Below the pieces are notes generated by a model, which was given only the letters and a program-made list of their open reading frames with translations, was not told the origin of the DNA and ran no database searches. Made by a program: the position numbers and the translations under genes. A stretch of 64,000 nt of DNA. Origin: Isoetes taiwanensis (lineage: Eukaryota > Streptophyta > Lycopodiopsida > Isoetales > Isoetaceae). This document shows, in pieces, positions 41,683-54,094 of this stretch. The stretch lies in the NCBI GenBank assembly GCA_021234155.1, contig JAJEKV010000071.1, forward strand, positions 3,036,483-3,100,482, in the 5' to 3' direction. Every line of letters begins with the position of its first letter. Position 1 is the first letter of the stretch.

Positions 41683-42430
41683 CATGAGGGATGACTCCGA
41701 GCATCGAGAGCTGTCAGATCACCATATTTGCCATTTATTCCTCGATCTGGACCGTAGATGGCGATCCTCATTTGTGGGGTATGCTTGTACAAGTTTTGGT
41801 ATACTATATAACTAGGTTTTAAAAATATTATAAGGTTTGAGACAATGTACTAAATGTGTTGATTTTGTACATGTATTATACGTTTTTAGGGGCCCTGAAT
41901 GCCTACATCCCCCACCCCATCCCCCGTGTGAATTCGCACCCAAACCAAAGGCGATTTTAGGGGGATTTTATTTTAGAGGTTTTAGATGTTTGGGTGCATA
42001 TTCACACGAGGGATGACTTCGAACATCGAGAGCTATCAGATCAGATATTTGCCCTTTATTCCTCGATCTGGACTGTACCTCGATCTGGACTGTAGATGAT
42101 GATCCTCGTTTGTAGGGTATGCTTGTACAAGTTTTGGTATACTATATAACGAGGTTTGCAAAATATTATAACGTTTGAGACAACGTACTAAATTTGTACA
42201 TGTATTATACGTTTTTAGAGGCTCTGACTGCCTGCATCACTCCCCGTGAATTCGCACCCAAACCAAAGGGGGTTTTAGGGGGATCTTATTTTAGAGGTTT
42301 TAGATGTAATGGTTTATGTAAATTAATGTTAATGGTAGTTATATGTTGGTTGTTATATCAAAAAAAAAAATTGAGCTCTTCGGGGCCTAACAAAAGCAAA
42401 CATAGGTAAATTTTAAGAGCCTAATTACTA
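41683..42430 (-). mobile_element. Dispersed element with hairpin terminus, internally duplicated
   Basis: A block starting ATGACTCCGAGCATCGAGAG (41691) is repeated at 42013, 322 bp later. Each copy includes CCTCGATCTGGAC(C/T)GTAGATG, GGTATGCTTGTACAAGTTTT, TTTGTACATGTATTATACG and GAATTCGCACCCAAACCAAA. The right end is CTTCGGGGCCTAACAAAAGC followed by AAACATAGGTAAA, which equals the inverse of the left end of the copy at 59490-59940. No ORF is recognisable. Class unknown (non-autonomous DNA element, Helitron-like or LTR fragment). Confidence 0.7.
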
Positions 42431-42439
42431 AGAAGCTTG

Positions 42440-43700
42440 GGTGTTCTAGTTGAACCTAAAATGAAAAAAATTTATATTTTTATTGGCAAAACAAAGTTGA
42501 ATTAAGAATTTAATTTAGTTGTAAGCTAAAGAATGGCATAAAAAAACATGGAGTAAAAACCCTATAATGCAGAGTGACTATGCTTGCCCATACATTCCTC
42601 GTCTTAAATTGGGCTACAGAGCGCAAGTCTCCATAGTTTACCCCATCCTAAATATCACATTCCTATAGTTTACTCCATCCTAAATATCACATTCCTATAG
42701 GTGCAAGATCTCCCTTAAATGTAAATTTGATGTTGCCGTACATATGCTAGAAATGTGGGAACATGTGTTGTCATCCACATGAGCATGCTTTGCCATGGCA
42801 AGCATTATGCTGCATGCATAAAACACGTCTTGATTCCAAAAAGAGGACGCACCAAGAAAAATATGAAGGCAACAAAAACTGCTTAGAATCTTTGTTATCA
42901 AAATCCATGAGCTGCAATATCTATCATGTATACGCCTAGTTTTATTGTTCATTTGCAACATTGAACCTTTGTTCAGACTCGAACATCATAATAACAAAGA
43001 CATTTCACACTTGAGGTACTATAAACATGCAAATATGCACCAAAAGCTTTTTTTTAGATATATTGCCTCAATATATGCTTGCAAACTGTCACAACGCATT
43101 CAACTTTCTAGAACATCTATGTTCTGCCAATCATGGACAACAGTATTTGTAAGAAGAGCAATAACCTGTAGAGAGTGGTAAACTAGAGCCAGAAAAAACA
43201 CAAGAATCACAAGATGGTGGAAAACATTTTTTTTAGTAGAAATATTGTTGTGTGAAATAGCTCCGTAATACTTACTCTGTCAAATAGTAAATATATGACC
43301 AAAAAAATCATATAATAAATATATAAATAGAGAAGATAAGTCCAAGAAGCTCCAAATGTATCCCGTCTCCATCTAAAAAAGCAAGCTTCTTAGTTGGATT
43401 TAACTTACAAAGTCAAAGATTCAAATGCGTACCTAGTTATCGCCTTTCTCCAGTGTTGCATATCCCTGCTTCATCTCAAGGGAATGAGGGAGAATACCAT
43501 CAGCCAAATGCGATAAAGAGCAAGGCCAACATGGACGCTCTGACATATATGCAACAACATGCTGAAGAAAACTGAAGTCATTGCAGACCCCTTTAGAACA
43601 ACCTGATACAGAAATTGCAGAAGAACCTGGCCATAACACCGTGTCAGTCCAAAGTCATTAGGCAAAACTATCTATGCTCTGGAACCAATTATAACTAGAA
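42440..43700. other. Non-coding stretch
   Basis: No supportable gene. A 28 bp tandem duplication, CCATCCTAAATATCACATTC plus CTATAG, lies at about 42641-42700. Confidence 0.4.
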
Positions 43701-43730
43701 ACCATGATTGAACATTTACAATCTTTTAGA

Positions 43731-43868
43731 ACGAGTTTTCCCTGGTGCCTCCTTTGCTGTGAGATCTGCAGAAAGCTTCATTACAAGCTGCATTGCCCTT
43801 CTTCACCCACGCGATATTGCTGGATCAGGCTTCCGCACATTGTCCAAGATTCCCCACTGCTGCCTTCA
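43731..43868 (-). rRNA. rrn18: Mitochondrial small-subunit rRNA (rrn18) fragment in a nuclear insertion
   Basis: The minus strand reads GGCAGCAGTGGGGAATCTTG, then GACAATG..CGGAAGCCTGAT, CCAGCAATATCGCGTGGGTG and AAGAAGGGCAATGCAGCTTG. This is the conserved 16S-like block around the GGCAGCAGTGGGGAAT site, in the plant mitochondrial form. The helix after it, ending GGCACCAGGGAAAACTCGTT, is also recognisable. A few substitutions and the short length show a dead copy. With the trnS remnant at 44142 it defines mitochondrial DNA inserted in the nucleus (a NUMT). Confidence 0.85.
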
Positions 43869-44141
43869 TGATTCCTTGGTCTTTCCGGATGAGTGAGGCC
43901 CACCGCCTTCTCACCAAGCCCAATCCCAACCCTGCCTTTCGACATCGCGAACCTTACTCCCCCTTTTCATCCTTAGTTTTCGAGCGCGCCTCGACAAGTT
44001 GATCGCCTAAAACCTCAATGAATGTGCGAAAGGACAAGGATCAACTCACGCTATTCGCCTACGGCACTGAGCGAAGAGATAGATCATAGATAGATAGATG
44101 CCCGAGAAGAAATGAACTCGTTCAGGAAAGAGAATAAAAAA

Positions 44142-44229
44142 GGATGGATGTCTAAGCGGTTGAAAGAGTCGGTCTTGAAAACTGAAGTATTTAGAATCTT
44201 CCCTATTCCCGATAGGATTTGAATAAAAA
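44142..44229 (+). tRNA. trnS-UGA: Mitochondrial trnS-UGA remnant
   Basis: GGATGGATGTCTAAGCGGTT, then GAAAGAGTCGGTCTTGAAAA and CTGAAGTATT match the 5' half of plant mitochondrial tRNA-Ser(UGA): acceptor strand, D arm and anticodon loop CTTGAAA. The T arm is only vaguely kept (GGATTTGAAT) and the 3' acceptor strand (CCATCC) is missing. The tRNA is not functional and is part of the NUMT. Confidence 0.8.
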
Positions 44230-44259
44230 TTATTGACGAATCTGCAGACCTTTCTTCTG

Positions 44260-45150
44260 CATGATCTAAGATAAAACCCATAACCGATCTGTGAATGCAT
44301 AAACCCTAAAAGGTCCCGAACCTTGCATGCACTCCCTTTTTTAAGCCAAAGAAAAACAAAAAAGTACAAAATTAAAATAGGCGATAAACAATGGGATGGG
44401 TCTAATTTTAAAACAATAAAAACTCTAGAAATATTAATTAGTAGATCCCATGCAATATGATCATCAAATCATATCTATATAAAAAAATGTACAAAAATAT
44501 AAAGGAAGCCTCTTGATATTATGCTAGATATTCATATGCAAACTACAGCAAAATGGCCGTATATTATACATTTTACGCGATGTCAAAACAGTTGTGATGG
44601 AATTATAAGGACGAGGGACATCAATAAATTTAAAGAATGAGAGTTGAACCCACTATAATAGCGCGAAATAGTTATAGAGCTAATGCAACATAGCTACACC
44701 TACAATCAATGTTTATCTGGGATTGAACCATGATTACAAAACCATTGACCACCTATCACTGCAAATTGAAGAGCAAGTAAATATGCCAAAAACCTCAAAA
44801 CAAAGAGAAGTTAATTATCTTGGAGAAAAGGGAACATGAAAGATTGCACACGATTTTGGAAACCCTTGGTGCTTTGTGACGCTAGAGAAACGATAAAGCT
44901 CTCATGCGAAAAGACCTATAAGGTCACAAAAGAAAGTAAGCGTGTGCCTTGACTATATGATTGATCATAGAAATTCAAAAAACCCTATGCAAATTTACTC
45001 AAATGCATGCCGTCTACATCTTCTATATGTTGCCTGTGGTAAAAAAAAACATGCCGTCCTGAACAACCCAAAAGGGAGGCCGACAAAAAGAAAGGAGTAA
45101 TATACAAGAAAGGAATCACAAATGAATGTGAATGGAAGATTGTGATTGAC
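44260..45150. other. Non-coding stretch
   Basis: No supportable gene. Open frames are short and AT-rich. Confidence 0.35.
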
Positions 45151-45152
45151 GG

Positions 45153-45420
45153 CTAAAAGGACCTTTGCATACAAAAGTATGTTAATATAAACTTGATATT
45201 CACTGGATGTAAAGTGGTCTCACATGCAAAAGCATGTGGATGGAAACGTAAGATTGATTGGATGAGAAGGGGCATATGTATGCATTGACTGGCATGTAAG
45301 ATTGTATGCATGCATGGGCATAGGCATGCATGTCCAAACCAAAAGTACATGCAAAAACATGTTAATATAAACTTGAGATTATGCGGCTGTATGCATAGGC
45401 ATAGGCATGCATGTCTAAAT
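45153..45420. repeat. 180 bp direct repeat rich in GCATGCATG
   Basis: ATGTTAATATAAACTTGA(T/G)ATT occurs at 45179 and 45359, exactly 180 bp apart. Between the copies are several GCATGCATG strings (RY-type words). A related tail (GCATGCA.GT..AAA.C..AAG...GCAAACTAACTAG) also occurs near 41565-41620, so this is a dispersed repeat. Confidence 0.6.
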
Positions 45421-45449
45421 CAAAGGTTAGGAGGGCAAACTAACTAGTT

Positions 45450-46730
45450 ACGGGCGTCGTAACAATTTGAAGTGGTGGTTGTTTCATTGGTGGTCAGAAT
45501 AGGCGATGTGGCTTGAAGGGGGCAAGGTATACAGGAATGCTATAAGATTCATTAATAAAGAGAAAAAAAGATCATTGTGCAAGAAATAATGAATTTAATT
45601 TGATGTTGTCTTTGTGTACCAGGCTTTGTCAGCAATATATAAGGTTGGGGATGTTGTGTTAGTATTATGCATGGTTGTAGTTGTCATGTATGAAGGAAGA
45701 AGATGAACATAATAATAAGTGGTCCTTAGTAGATATTCAAAGAACGAAGCTTAAAATAAGCAATGTGCCTTAGAGGGGAAGTGCAATGTGTATTTATTGT
45801 GATGCAATAGCATGTAAAATGCATTGATTCAATTGCGTTGGATGTAAGATTATGATGACTAAGTATCTTTACAGAAAGGTAAGGCTATGTATCTACTGCA
45901 GTAGTGGAACTAAGAGTTGCATGACTATGGAAGAAACGTAGAAACTTTCGCATACATGAATCTTAAATGGTAACCCAAGGGAAAGATATAAAGACAGCAA
46001 AGGATTCATTGAAAAGGAGGATGTTCAAGTATGATGCTTTGATCTTAGAAATTTTCTCAGGTATTCCGTGCTGGGTTTGTGTTGCCAAACATAGTGTAAA
46101 ACAATTTATGAGCATGGTCGTACGTTGGTGTTTTTGTTTTTGCAGCTATTGTCATATCTTTTTTGTCACATGTCTTTCTAGGAATGGATGAAATTTTTTT
46201 GTGCACCTCTTGAGATTCTCAATTTGACATGCATCAGTGCTATAGAGACATGGTATACCTTCATCAAAAGGTGGAGAGAGACAAATATTATGTAATGAGT
46301 ATACATATGATTGCTCTATGGTAAGCACTTGTGCTAAGGTGATATGATATATGCTTCAAGGTCAATTTGAACCCCCTTAATTAATGCTTTGTTTGTGTTG
46401 AGAAGTCTGAGGGATTTGATGAGAACGGTTTGCCTTCTGAGCCATGCCCTCCTTTGCTAGAAATAGTAGACTATGTATAAAACTGTGGAAGGGGGGTGTA
46501 TAATGCCACTATTATGAAATTAAATTTCAATCCGTGCATTTAAATTCCAAACTATTTTTCAAACATTCGGGAGCATCTAATATCGTGTAGTTGGGCACAA
46601 CTGGATCCTTGCCTACTCTACTAGATCCTTCGAGCTTCCATCCAGTTCTTGGAGATTCCTTCCAACACTCCTTCAACCATTCAATGCTCTCTAAAAAAAT
46701 TTAAAAGACTCTTTTAAGATGTACATGAAG
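45450..46730. other. Non-coding stretch
   Basis: No gene, RNA or element can be supported here. Confidence 0.35.
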
Positions 46731-46744
46731 TTTAACACTTTAAA

Positions 46745-46995
46745 ACCATAGTCTATGCCTGGCACACTTCTCTGTCTAGACCCTGGATTTCTTTTTGCAT
46801 GATTGATATTTAACGGTTTGAATCCATGATTGATATTTAACTGTTTGAATCCATACCATAGTCTATGCCTGGCACACTTCTCTGTCTAGATCATGGATTT
46901 CTTTTTACATGATTGATATTTAACAATATGCCATGATTGATATTTAACAGTTTGAATCCATAATACCTGCCTGGTGCACTTCTCCCAATCTGGCA
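46745..46995. repeat. 110 bp tandem repeat, 2.3 copies
   Basis: CATAGTCTATGCCTGGCACA followed by CTTCTCTGTCTAGA occurs at about 46747 and 46857, with a third partial copy near 46965. The word ATGATTGATATTTAAC recurs within each unit. Confidence 0.85.
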
Positions 46996-46999
46996 TAGC

Positions 47000-49640
47000 C
47001 CTAACAAAAGCTTGGCTCACAATTGAGGATATCATTGTCTTTTTCGAGTGTTTCAATTTATTTACAATCATGGAACTGTAACTACGAAAGCTTTAAATGT
47101 TTCTCCTTCGTATGCTCAATGACCGTCTGAGATCCTTATCATCAAATATACCATAAGGAGAATGCATTTTCTTCTATAATGCCACAGGCACCTTGTTTAA
47201 CAACTGAAAAGATTCATTGATGTTGGCCCTACCCACACAAATCTGCCATAGTCAATCATTTACCTAATATGTTTATACTTCTTGAAGATGTCATCAGAAT
47301 ATTGCAAGCTAAAAAAGAAATACGTCTTTTGAATTTGTTAATGAAACTATTGCATACATGCTCTACCTTTTTTTGTATGGATGAAACAACAAATCCTGCA
47401 AGAAATGAATCATTTATCCATTAGCACAAATTATATTAGCAAAAAAGATATGGGACTGCTAGTGTTATTTCATAGAAACCTCAAAGAGAAGACTTGCTCT
47501 ACGTGCACTAACATTAAAGGTTCAAAAAAAGTTCTGCCTAACGACAAATACCATAGAAAATGAGAAGATTCACATGTGCTTTACTTCATTACAGTACCAC
47601 TTCAAAGGAATGAATGGGACTAAAGCTTCACAATAGAGATGTAACAGAAATGAGACATTTAGCTTGCCAAATGAATTAGCAATAGATACCTAAGAAATAT
47701 GATGTCTAACACCTTGAACTGGGCTTGTATCCTTCGTCTTTAGCACAAATGCTGCAACAATCTCCATAGTTTAGAACGTTTCCAAATGAATCAATTCCTG
47801 CAGAACCACATGAATGTTCACATCAAAACCATCTATTATATCATCCTCATCATATTTTTGCATATAAACCAATCTAGGTATCATAGAGATAATGTTGTTT
47901 CTGATGCTTTCAATTATGTGCAGGGGGATAGCATGCAAAAGTTTCTCCAATTCAAAGCGTTGGCTGGTGATATTCTTGTCAGAGATATAGACAGAAGAGG
48001 TGTTGTGATCAGCAGATGAATGCCAAAGGTATTGTGTCTAGGCTGAATCTTGATGTAATAATACAGGAATACAACCTGCAACCATCGTATCAAACATAGA
48101 CCTTGTAGTTGGAGCGTCACCTCTAGGTTGCAGGCCAAAAATGGAAGTGATGAATGGGAGAGTAATGGCTCCCTGGTTATGGGTACATTTCAGAAGGTTG
48201 GAATCCAAATTCAAGCAAGTTTTTTATTTCACACATTGGTCTATCAAAATTTACGTAGTAGTTTGCAATCAGAAGCTCTTGAAAATTGATTATGTCAAGC
48301 AGCATTTTAAGGATTAAGTACCGACTCAAATAGTGCATTTCATTGATTGGAGAATGCCCCTGCAGTCAGAATCTCTTGAAGACACACAGAATAAATGAAC
48401 AAACTGACAGCCACACAGAGACCTTTTTCATATTTCAAATTCTACAAAGTATTTGTGCTCCATAATGGCCAACTGCTAAATTAGTAGATCTCCAATTTGA
48501 AGATTCCACGCCTGAAGCATAATTCCCAAGAACTTCAAACTCAGCAAATCCATTTTGATCAGTCTGTGGAATCCAATTTATTTTTTGTAGAACCCTTTGC
48601 GACCTAGCTAGAACTCCAAATCGATACTACTAGAGGTGAACATGTTGCTTCACAATCTGAAGCAGCCTAATGCTTGATATCATTCTAAATTTTGTGGAGA
48701 ATACAAAATTCTGCGTGTTGAAGAATTCTTTGGTGGATGCCATTTCAGCGGCTTATGCACACATCGCAGTTTATGCAATGTCAAATCTGATAGCAAGCAT
48801 CGCACACTATAGATAACACTACAACATGGTTCAGAAGAATGTGAATGTGCCTTAATCGAAGCGAGGAGTGGTTTAGAAGCAGCATAGAAACAGTTAAAAC
48901 TATAGAGTGCAAGTATCTTACCTATTGATGCAATGATCTGAAAGCTTTACAAATAGCTCCATAGTAGACGGCTGCAAACACAGTTCATATGTGCATCTTA
49001 CGTATACCAACAGTATTAAAACCTTGCAATGCATCATACACACATATGCATATAGGCATAATAGCAGTATTAAAGCAAGGGCAAAGTATGTGGATCCGTT
49101 AGCAAGAATTAATAGGTAGAAGCTTTGCTCCAAGGTTACGCTCGTGTAAAATGCCCATGGCAGAGAGAAAAGGAATACGAAGGAAGAAAAGCTCACCTAA
49201 CACGGAATTGACATAAGTATCTCAGTAAAAGGGGCTAAAGCTTTACAATAGAGAATGGAATATTTAGCTTGCCAAAATGTCAGAATCAGTTGAAAATCCA
49301 AGAAATTAATAAGGCAACACAATTAAAAAAAAGGATAGAATCTCAGCACTATAACCAATCCATTCTAGATAGACATAAGACCTACAAATAAGCTAAAAAT
49401 CAATGCATTTGAATGCTAAAAATATCTTCAAATGTAGGGAATAGCATCCCATTATCCATCAAAACCAACTTACCTTGTAAATGATGTGAAGAATAATTGC
49501 TTTTTCCAGCCTGTTTGCAGCTTGCTCTGCACAAATAGAGATAACATCTGCAATACCTAAGAACTAAGAAGCGGCAAATAGAAACTTTGTGCCAACAATA
49601 TTATCCATTCTTGCAACTGTTGAGAATATGTGCAGTCCAT
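47000..49640. other. Non-coding stretch
   Basis: Low-complexity AT-rich sequence. A plus-strand frame near 47905-48019 (DSMQKFLQFKALAGDILVRD) could be a stray exon, but nothing around it supports a gene. Confidence 0.3.
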
Positions 49641-49649
49641 GCACAACCA

Positions 49650-49766
49650 TAATGCCATTGCATGCCCTCAAGGTTGTAATTGCAACAACTTACAGACTTG
49701 AACATGCATAATGCCATTGCATCCACTCAAGGTTGTAATTGCAACAACGACACTTTAAATGAGCAG
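49650..49766. repeat. 59 bp tandem duplication
   Basis: AATGCCATTGCAT.C.CTCAA followed by GGTTGTAATTGCAACAAC occurs at 49651 and 49710. Confidence 0.85.
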
Positions 49767-49769
49767 AAT

Positions 49770-51280
49770 TAAACATACAAACTTCATAAATGAATGGAAG
49801 TATCCAGATCATACCTAGTGCAATCTTAAATAATTATAGAAAATAGAATTAAAATGGAAAAGAATAATACCAGTAGACATCACGCAAACCGTCAAACTCA
49901 TCTTCGCTGCCAGACCTCCCACACATTAAAAAGGAAGCAATAAATTAGAACTTCCAGTTTTGAGAGGAAATAAAAAATACAACTCAAAATGGAACAATAG
50001 ATAAAAGTGCCTGAATCTTTGACATAAAGCTCACCTATTGCCTCTAACCCCAGATTTTCTCCAAGCGTAAATCACCTTTGTGATCTCTTCTAGTTAGGAT
50101 TTGTCACTATGTAAAAGTATAGCAAGATAATATGAAGCTTCAAAGAAGAGCTCTGCAAAGAAACCAACCACAGTTCCAATGAAGAAAAGCAAGCCACAGT
50201 TCCAATCAAACCTGGAGCAAAATCATGGCCGAACATGGTCCTTTAAGTTTAAAGGATTTTAAGTTCAACAGGTATTCTGCATGCATCCTAAAAAATTGAC
50301 TCCATGTATTCCCCTTTTCGAATAAACAGTTGCTAATTTTAATTTTTGCGTTCATCAAAATCTTCAGTCTGATGATCGAATCATCACCACCGGTACACCT
50401 GTGCTCAAATAAAATTCGGAAGATGCATCACCTACACCGGGGCCCAAGAAATACATATCTAGCTAACTGCAATTTTAGAAGAGCACGAAAATATTCCCAT
50501 GGATACCACGGCAATGCATGCGCGTTTCTTTGTGGCATGCCCTCCGGAGTGGAATTCCAAGAACAAAATATCATGGCAAACTTTCTAGGAATAATAAAAG
50601 AAAAAACCTTCTACGATTTTTGGAAATCGGAAACTTTTTCCGGCGACCAGAACCCCAAAAATCATAGGAAATCAATTAAGAAAAATTCCAAAAAAGTTTT
50701 TAGCCAAACCTGAAAATCCCAAATTAACAAGATTGATTGATACAAAGCGCACTCTATAAATACTAGTAGCATCCCCTTATAGAAATACAACACCACAATC
50801 ATATGAAAACCATAGCAAAATGACCATATAATTATACGTTTACACAATGAACTATTTATCTGTGATATTCAACACTTGATGTTCCGGGATACTAAATATC
50901 CAAATAATTGTTAGTGTCAACAATACGTAAGGCCATTAAAAACAAGATAGAATCATCATAGAATCATCACATTGCTTCCATGTTCAATCTCCATTTCCTC
51001 AATGATACGAATTTAGTACAAAGGCAAATAATGTTTAAAGATAACTCAGATCCCACGTGCCTTACATTTCAAGCTCTAGATAGGCATTTGCTTTAGCAGC
51101 ACATGATGCAATTTCTACAGTGATTTATGATATGTAATTTTCATCTAGCTAGAATGACGAAATCTTTTCTTTTCAGTCTTAGTTTAATAAGTTTATTTAT
51201 GATGCACTCTGGTGGTCCCCGTTGGGATGTTCCAATTGGAAGAAGAGATGGCATCATCTCCAAGTCTTGTCAGTTCCACC
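49770..51280. other. Non-coding stretch
   Basis: No supportable gene. A ~100-residue frame at 50330-50713 has no recognisable family and ends in low-complexity lysine and serine. Confidence 0.3.
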
Positions 51281-51289
51281 AAATCTGCC

Positions 51290-51336
51290 AGATCTATCAT
51301 TCATTTTTTTTTTTTTTTTTGAAAGATCTATCATTC
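51290..51336. mobile_element. Tail-only insertion: poly(T) flanked by 13 bp direct repeats
   Basis: AGATCTATCATTC at 51290-51302 and again at 51324-51336 flanks a 21 bp insert made of one A, seventeen T and GAA. On the minus strand this is a poly(A) tract with a target-site duplication, as produced by LINE-driven insertion that copied only the tail. Confidence 0.7.
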
Positions 51337-51730
51337 TTAGAGCATTTGCTGCAAAAGGATTCTTACAAGTAGATCGCGTCGTTTAATTAGGTTAAGATTT
51401 TTTTCTCTCCCTTAACAATATGAACACGTCTCCTATATTACCACGTGGTGTGCAACATCTTTGAATATTTGAAATTGCTAACGACTAGTTGTGATCATGT
51501 GCTGCACCCACTATAAGAGACATTAAACTCCTTTATCGGCTTAAACTCATCCTCTATATGTGATTTTACATACATCTCATGTCACCACATTGTAGAAGTG
51601 CTTGAATGACACGTACAACACCCAAGGCAGGGACATTGATCGTATTGGGTCCTATTGATGAGTGGGTCTTTATGTGTTTGGATTCATAAGATTTCAAAAC
51701 CAACTGATGAAATCTTAGCAAACAAGGAAA

Positions 51731-52850
51731 GAATAGAATAGAATAGAATGGCATGGGTTTTTATCGTCCATGAAGACCAATAGGTCTATGGAATCCAAAC
51801 AAAAAGAGCATAGGAAACGTATTATTGTTTAGGATTAAAGGACCCTCGCCCCAAAGGGCTTTGGGAGGAGAAACCATAGCAGTAATAAGAATGATGACAC
51901 AACTGCATCCCCTCCCAAGGGCTTTGGGAGGGGACGTATTAATGGAGTGTCAGGAGACACAACTGCGTGCACATATCCATCACCTCTTGGAGATATGATT
52001 CCAATACCCTTTTAAATCTGTGTGCAGCATCATATGGGGTGGCAGGTTAGGTGGGACCAATACAACATAACACGCTCTGATAGGTTCAAATGTCGAACAG
52101 TGCTGAAGAGTGTGGAACTCGTCCTCAATAACTTCTAGCTGGCAACACTAACAGAGCATGTCCTCTCGCGCTTCACGAATCCATTTGCATGTCTCAATTC
52201 GGAGAAATGGACGCAATGAGTCTACCCTTATTCAGAGGTAAATATATTCGCAAATACCGTTGTGGACCACGGCTTGAGCGTGAGATTGATTTTGCTTTTG
52301 TAGCGTGCAACTTTAGCCTGCTCCAAAGTCCCAACATTCCAAATCTTGTCGAGGAAGCATGCATCGAGATACTGCTTCAGATGATTGTGATCCTCCTAGG
52401 TTTGTACCTGTATACAGATATGCTCTTGCACATTCCATCCGGAAAGCCAATTAGCTCGCTTATCCTTCAACAGAATTTGAGGCACTATGAACCCATGGTC
52501 ACGGTATAGGCGAGGTTTGGAAGGTGAGCATTGCCCATAATAATCACCTTTTGAAAGTATATGAGGTGACATTTGAACGCAGCCCTCTGTAGAGGCAAAA
52601 CACCAATCTCCTACCTTCAACTTTGCAAGCTCACTCTTCTTAGCTTCCATTAAGTTTAGAATCTCATGCAAGGTTCAATTTCTGGACCTCAAATGCTTTT
52701 CTCCTCTAATGGAGGTTGAATTTAGACACATCTCTTCACCATTATTAGCCATTTTTTCCCTGCAATTCAAAGGACCAAAAAGGCTTTTTGAACCCTATCC
52801 AAATCATTTCAGGTGGTAAATGGTACCGTTGGATACAACTTGGTCCCTAC
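51731..52850 (-). mobile_element. Decayed LINE of the nested family, second copy
   Basis: On the minus strand 52805-52380 reads NDLDRVQKAFLV, then LIYFQKVIIMGNAHLPNLAY and a W...D.HLCKSI-like block. 52190-52130 reads EVIEDEFHTLQHC, the terminal zinc block. The 3' end, TTGG(T)CT(T)C(A)TGGACGATAAAAAC, is at about 51757-51780 and the tail on the plus strand is (GAATA)n at 51733-51750. It is the same family as 13737-14890 but more decayed and with a different tail repeat. Confidence 0.8.
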
Positions 52851-52859
52851 TCCCACCAA

Positions 52860-53660
52860 AATGTTCGTGAAGATAGGCTCGTGAACTCTATGTATAATCT
52901 GCTTGTCAATAGTGATATCCTTCCACCATCCACTAAGTGGTCCCTTCAGCTCCTGCCTCCTAGTTGGAGGCATATGTGAACTACTTCATCCTAAGGTGAT
53001 TGTGCTTTGGTGGCAGATTCTTTATAGTTGCCCTCATGTCAATGTGCTTGTCAACAGATTCAATCCTCGAACGTCAGTACTTTGCCCACTATACAATAAA
53101 GGGATGAGACTATTGAGCATTGTTTCTTTTTATGTGTTCACCTCTAGCTGGTTTGGTCTTGGTTACTTTCTCTTTTTCATGTCATGTTGACAAGCCAACA
53201 AGTTCTTTTTGCTATTTATCCAGATACATGGAATAAGCTATGAAGCCAAGTCTTTCAATTAGAGTCAGGATGATTTTTGTGGTCCATCTGGAAGCGAAGA
53301 AGATTATGTGTTTTTACGGGCTTGGATACTCCTATTGCTGTTGTCCTCCAGGGCCTCTAGGAAGCTCGAGATAGAATTGCTAAGGCTTACATGTTTTTTA
53401 CTTGCTCCTGTCAAGTGACATTTGATCTTTGAGATTTATTTGGGGATGTTGTCTTATGTATAGGCTGGTGTTCCTACTCAGTGAATCATGATTATCCTTG
53501 AGATTTTAATCCCGCCTGTATAGTTGTATCTATCTTTTGGTTTGGACTTTTAATAAAGTGTTTGATGTCCTTCAAAAAACAAAATCATTATTTTTGGTTG
53601 AAGCATGTAGTTATTTTTATTGTTATGCTAAAGCACATTTGTAGCTTAACAGGTCAACAT
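52860..53660. other. Non-coding stretch between two LINE tails
   Basis: No supportable gene. It could include highly decayed LINE sequence, since a same-family tail lies on either side. Confidence 0.3.
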
Positions 53661-53662
53661 TA

Positions 53663-53790
53663 GAATAGAATAGATTTTTTCACGTCCACAGAGACCAATA
53701 GGCCGTGGGACCTATATAATGCGCTAGAACAACCCAAAATATCACCAAAGATAATGAAAATATTACAAAGCTTGGGCAAAACCCAGATGA
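53663..53790 (-). mobile_element. Third LINE 3' end of the nested family
   Basis: GAATAGAATAG followed by ATTTTTTCACGTCCACAGAG and ACCAATAGGCCGTGGGACCT matches the 3' ends at 51733 and 13740. Only about 120 bp is recognisable. Confidence 0.7.
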
Positions 53791-54094
53791 AACTATGACT
53801 TGACCTCTAGGCTAGACAATCAAATCAATCTTTATGTACCATCGCAAAACACGAAAACAAATAGAAACTAGCAGAAATGCAGGCTTGGGTAAATGATAGG
53901 ATATGACACCCAGTTATTAGTATGGTGTGTAAACCACTGATGGCTTTAGCTTTGAAGAGTTATACAACTAATGGTGGTTATGTTGCAAATCATCACTCTC
54001 TTATTGAATTGAGCCATTATTATTGTGTAGAATAAGAGCTTCAAGTTTCAAATTATAAGAATACAAGATTTTTTTCCATCAGATTAGTGGCAAC

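Noticed and set aside
43708-44002. Plus-strand open frames of 60-70 codons
   Set aside because: They lie over the mitochondrial rrn18 fragment and are antisense to it.
44142-44229. Functional nuclear tRNA gene
   Set aside because: The 3' half and acceptor pairing are lost and the match is to mitochondrial trnS; no other tRNA was found in the window.
52189-52509. Plus-strand 106-codon frame
   Set aside because: Antisense to the decayed LINE copy, which explains the sequence better.
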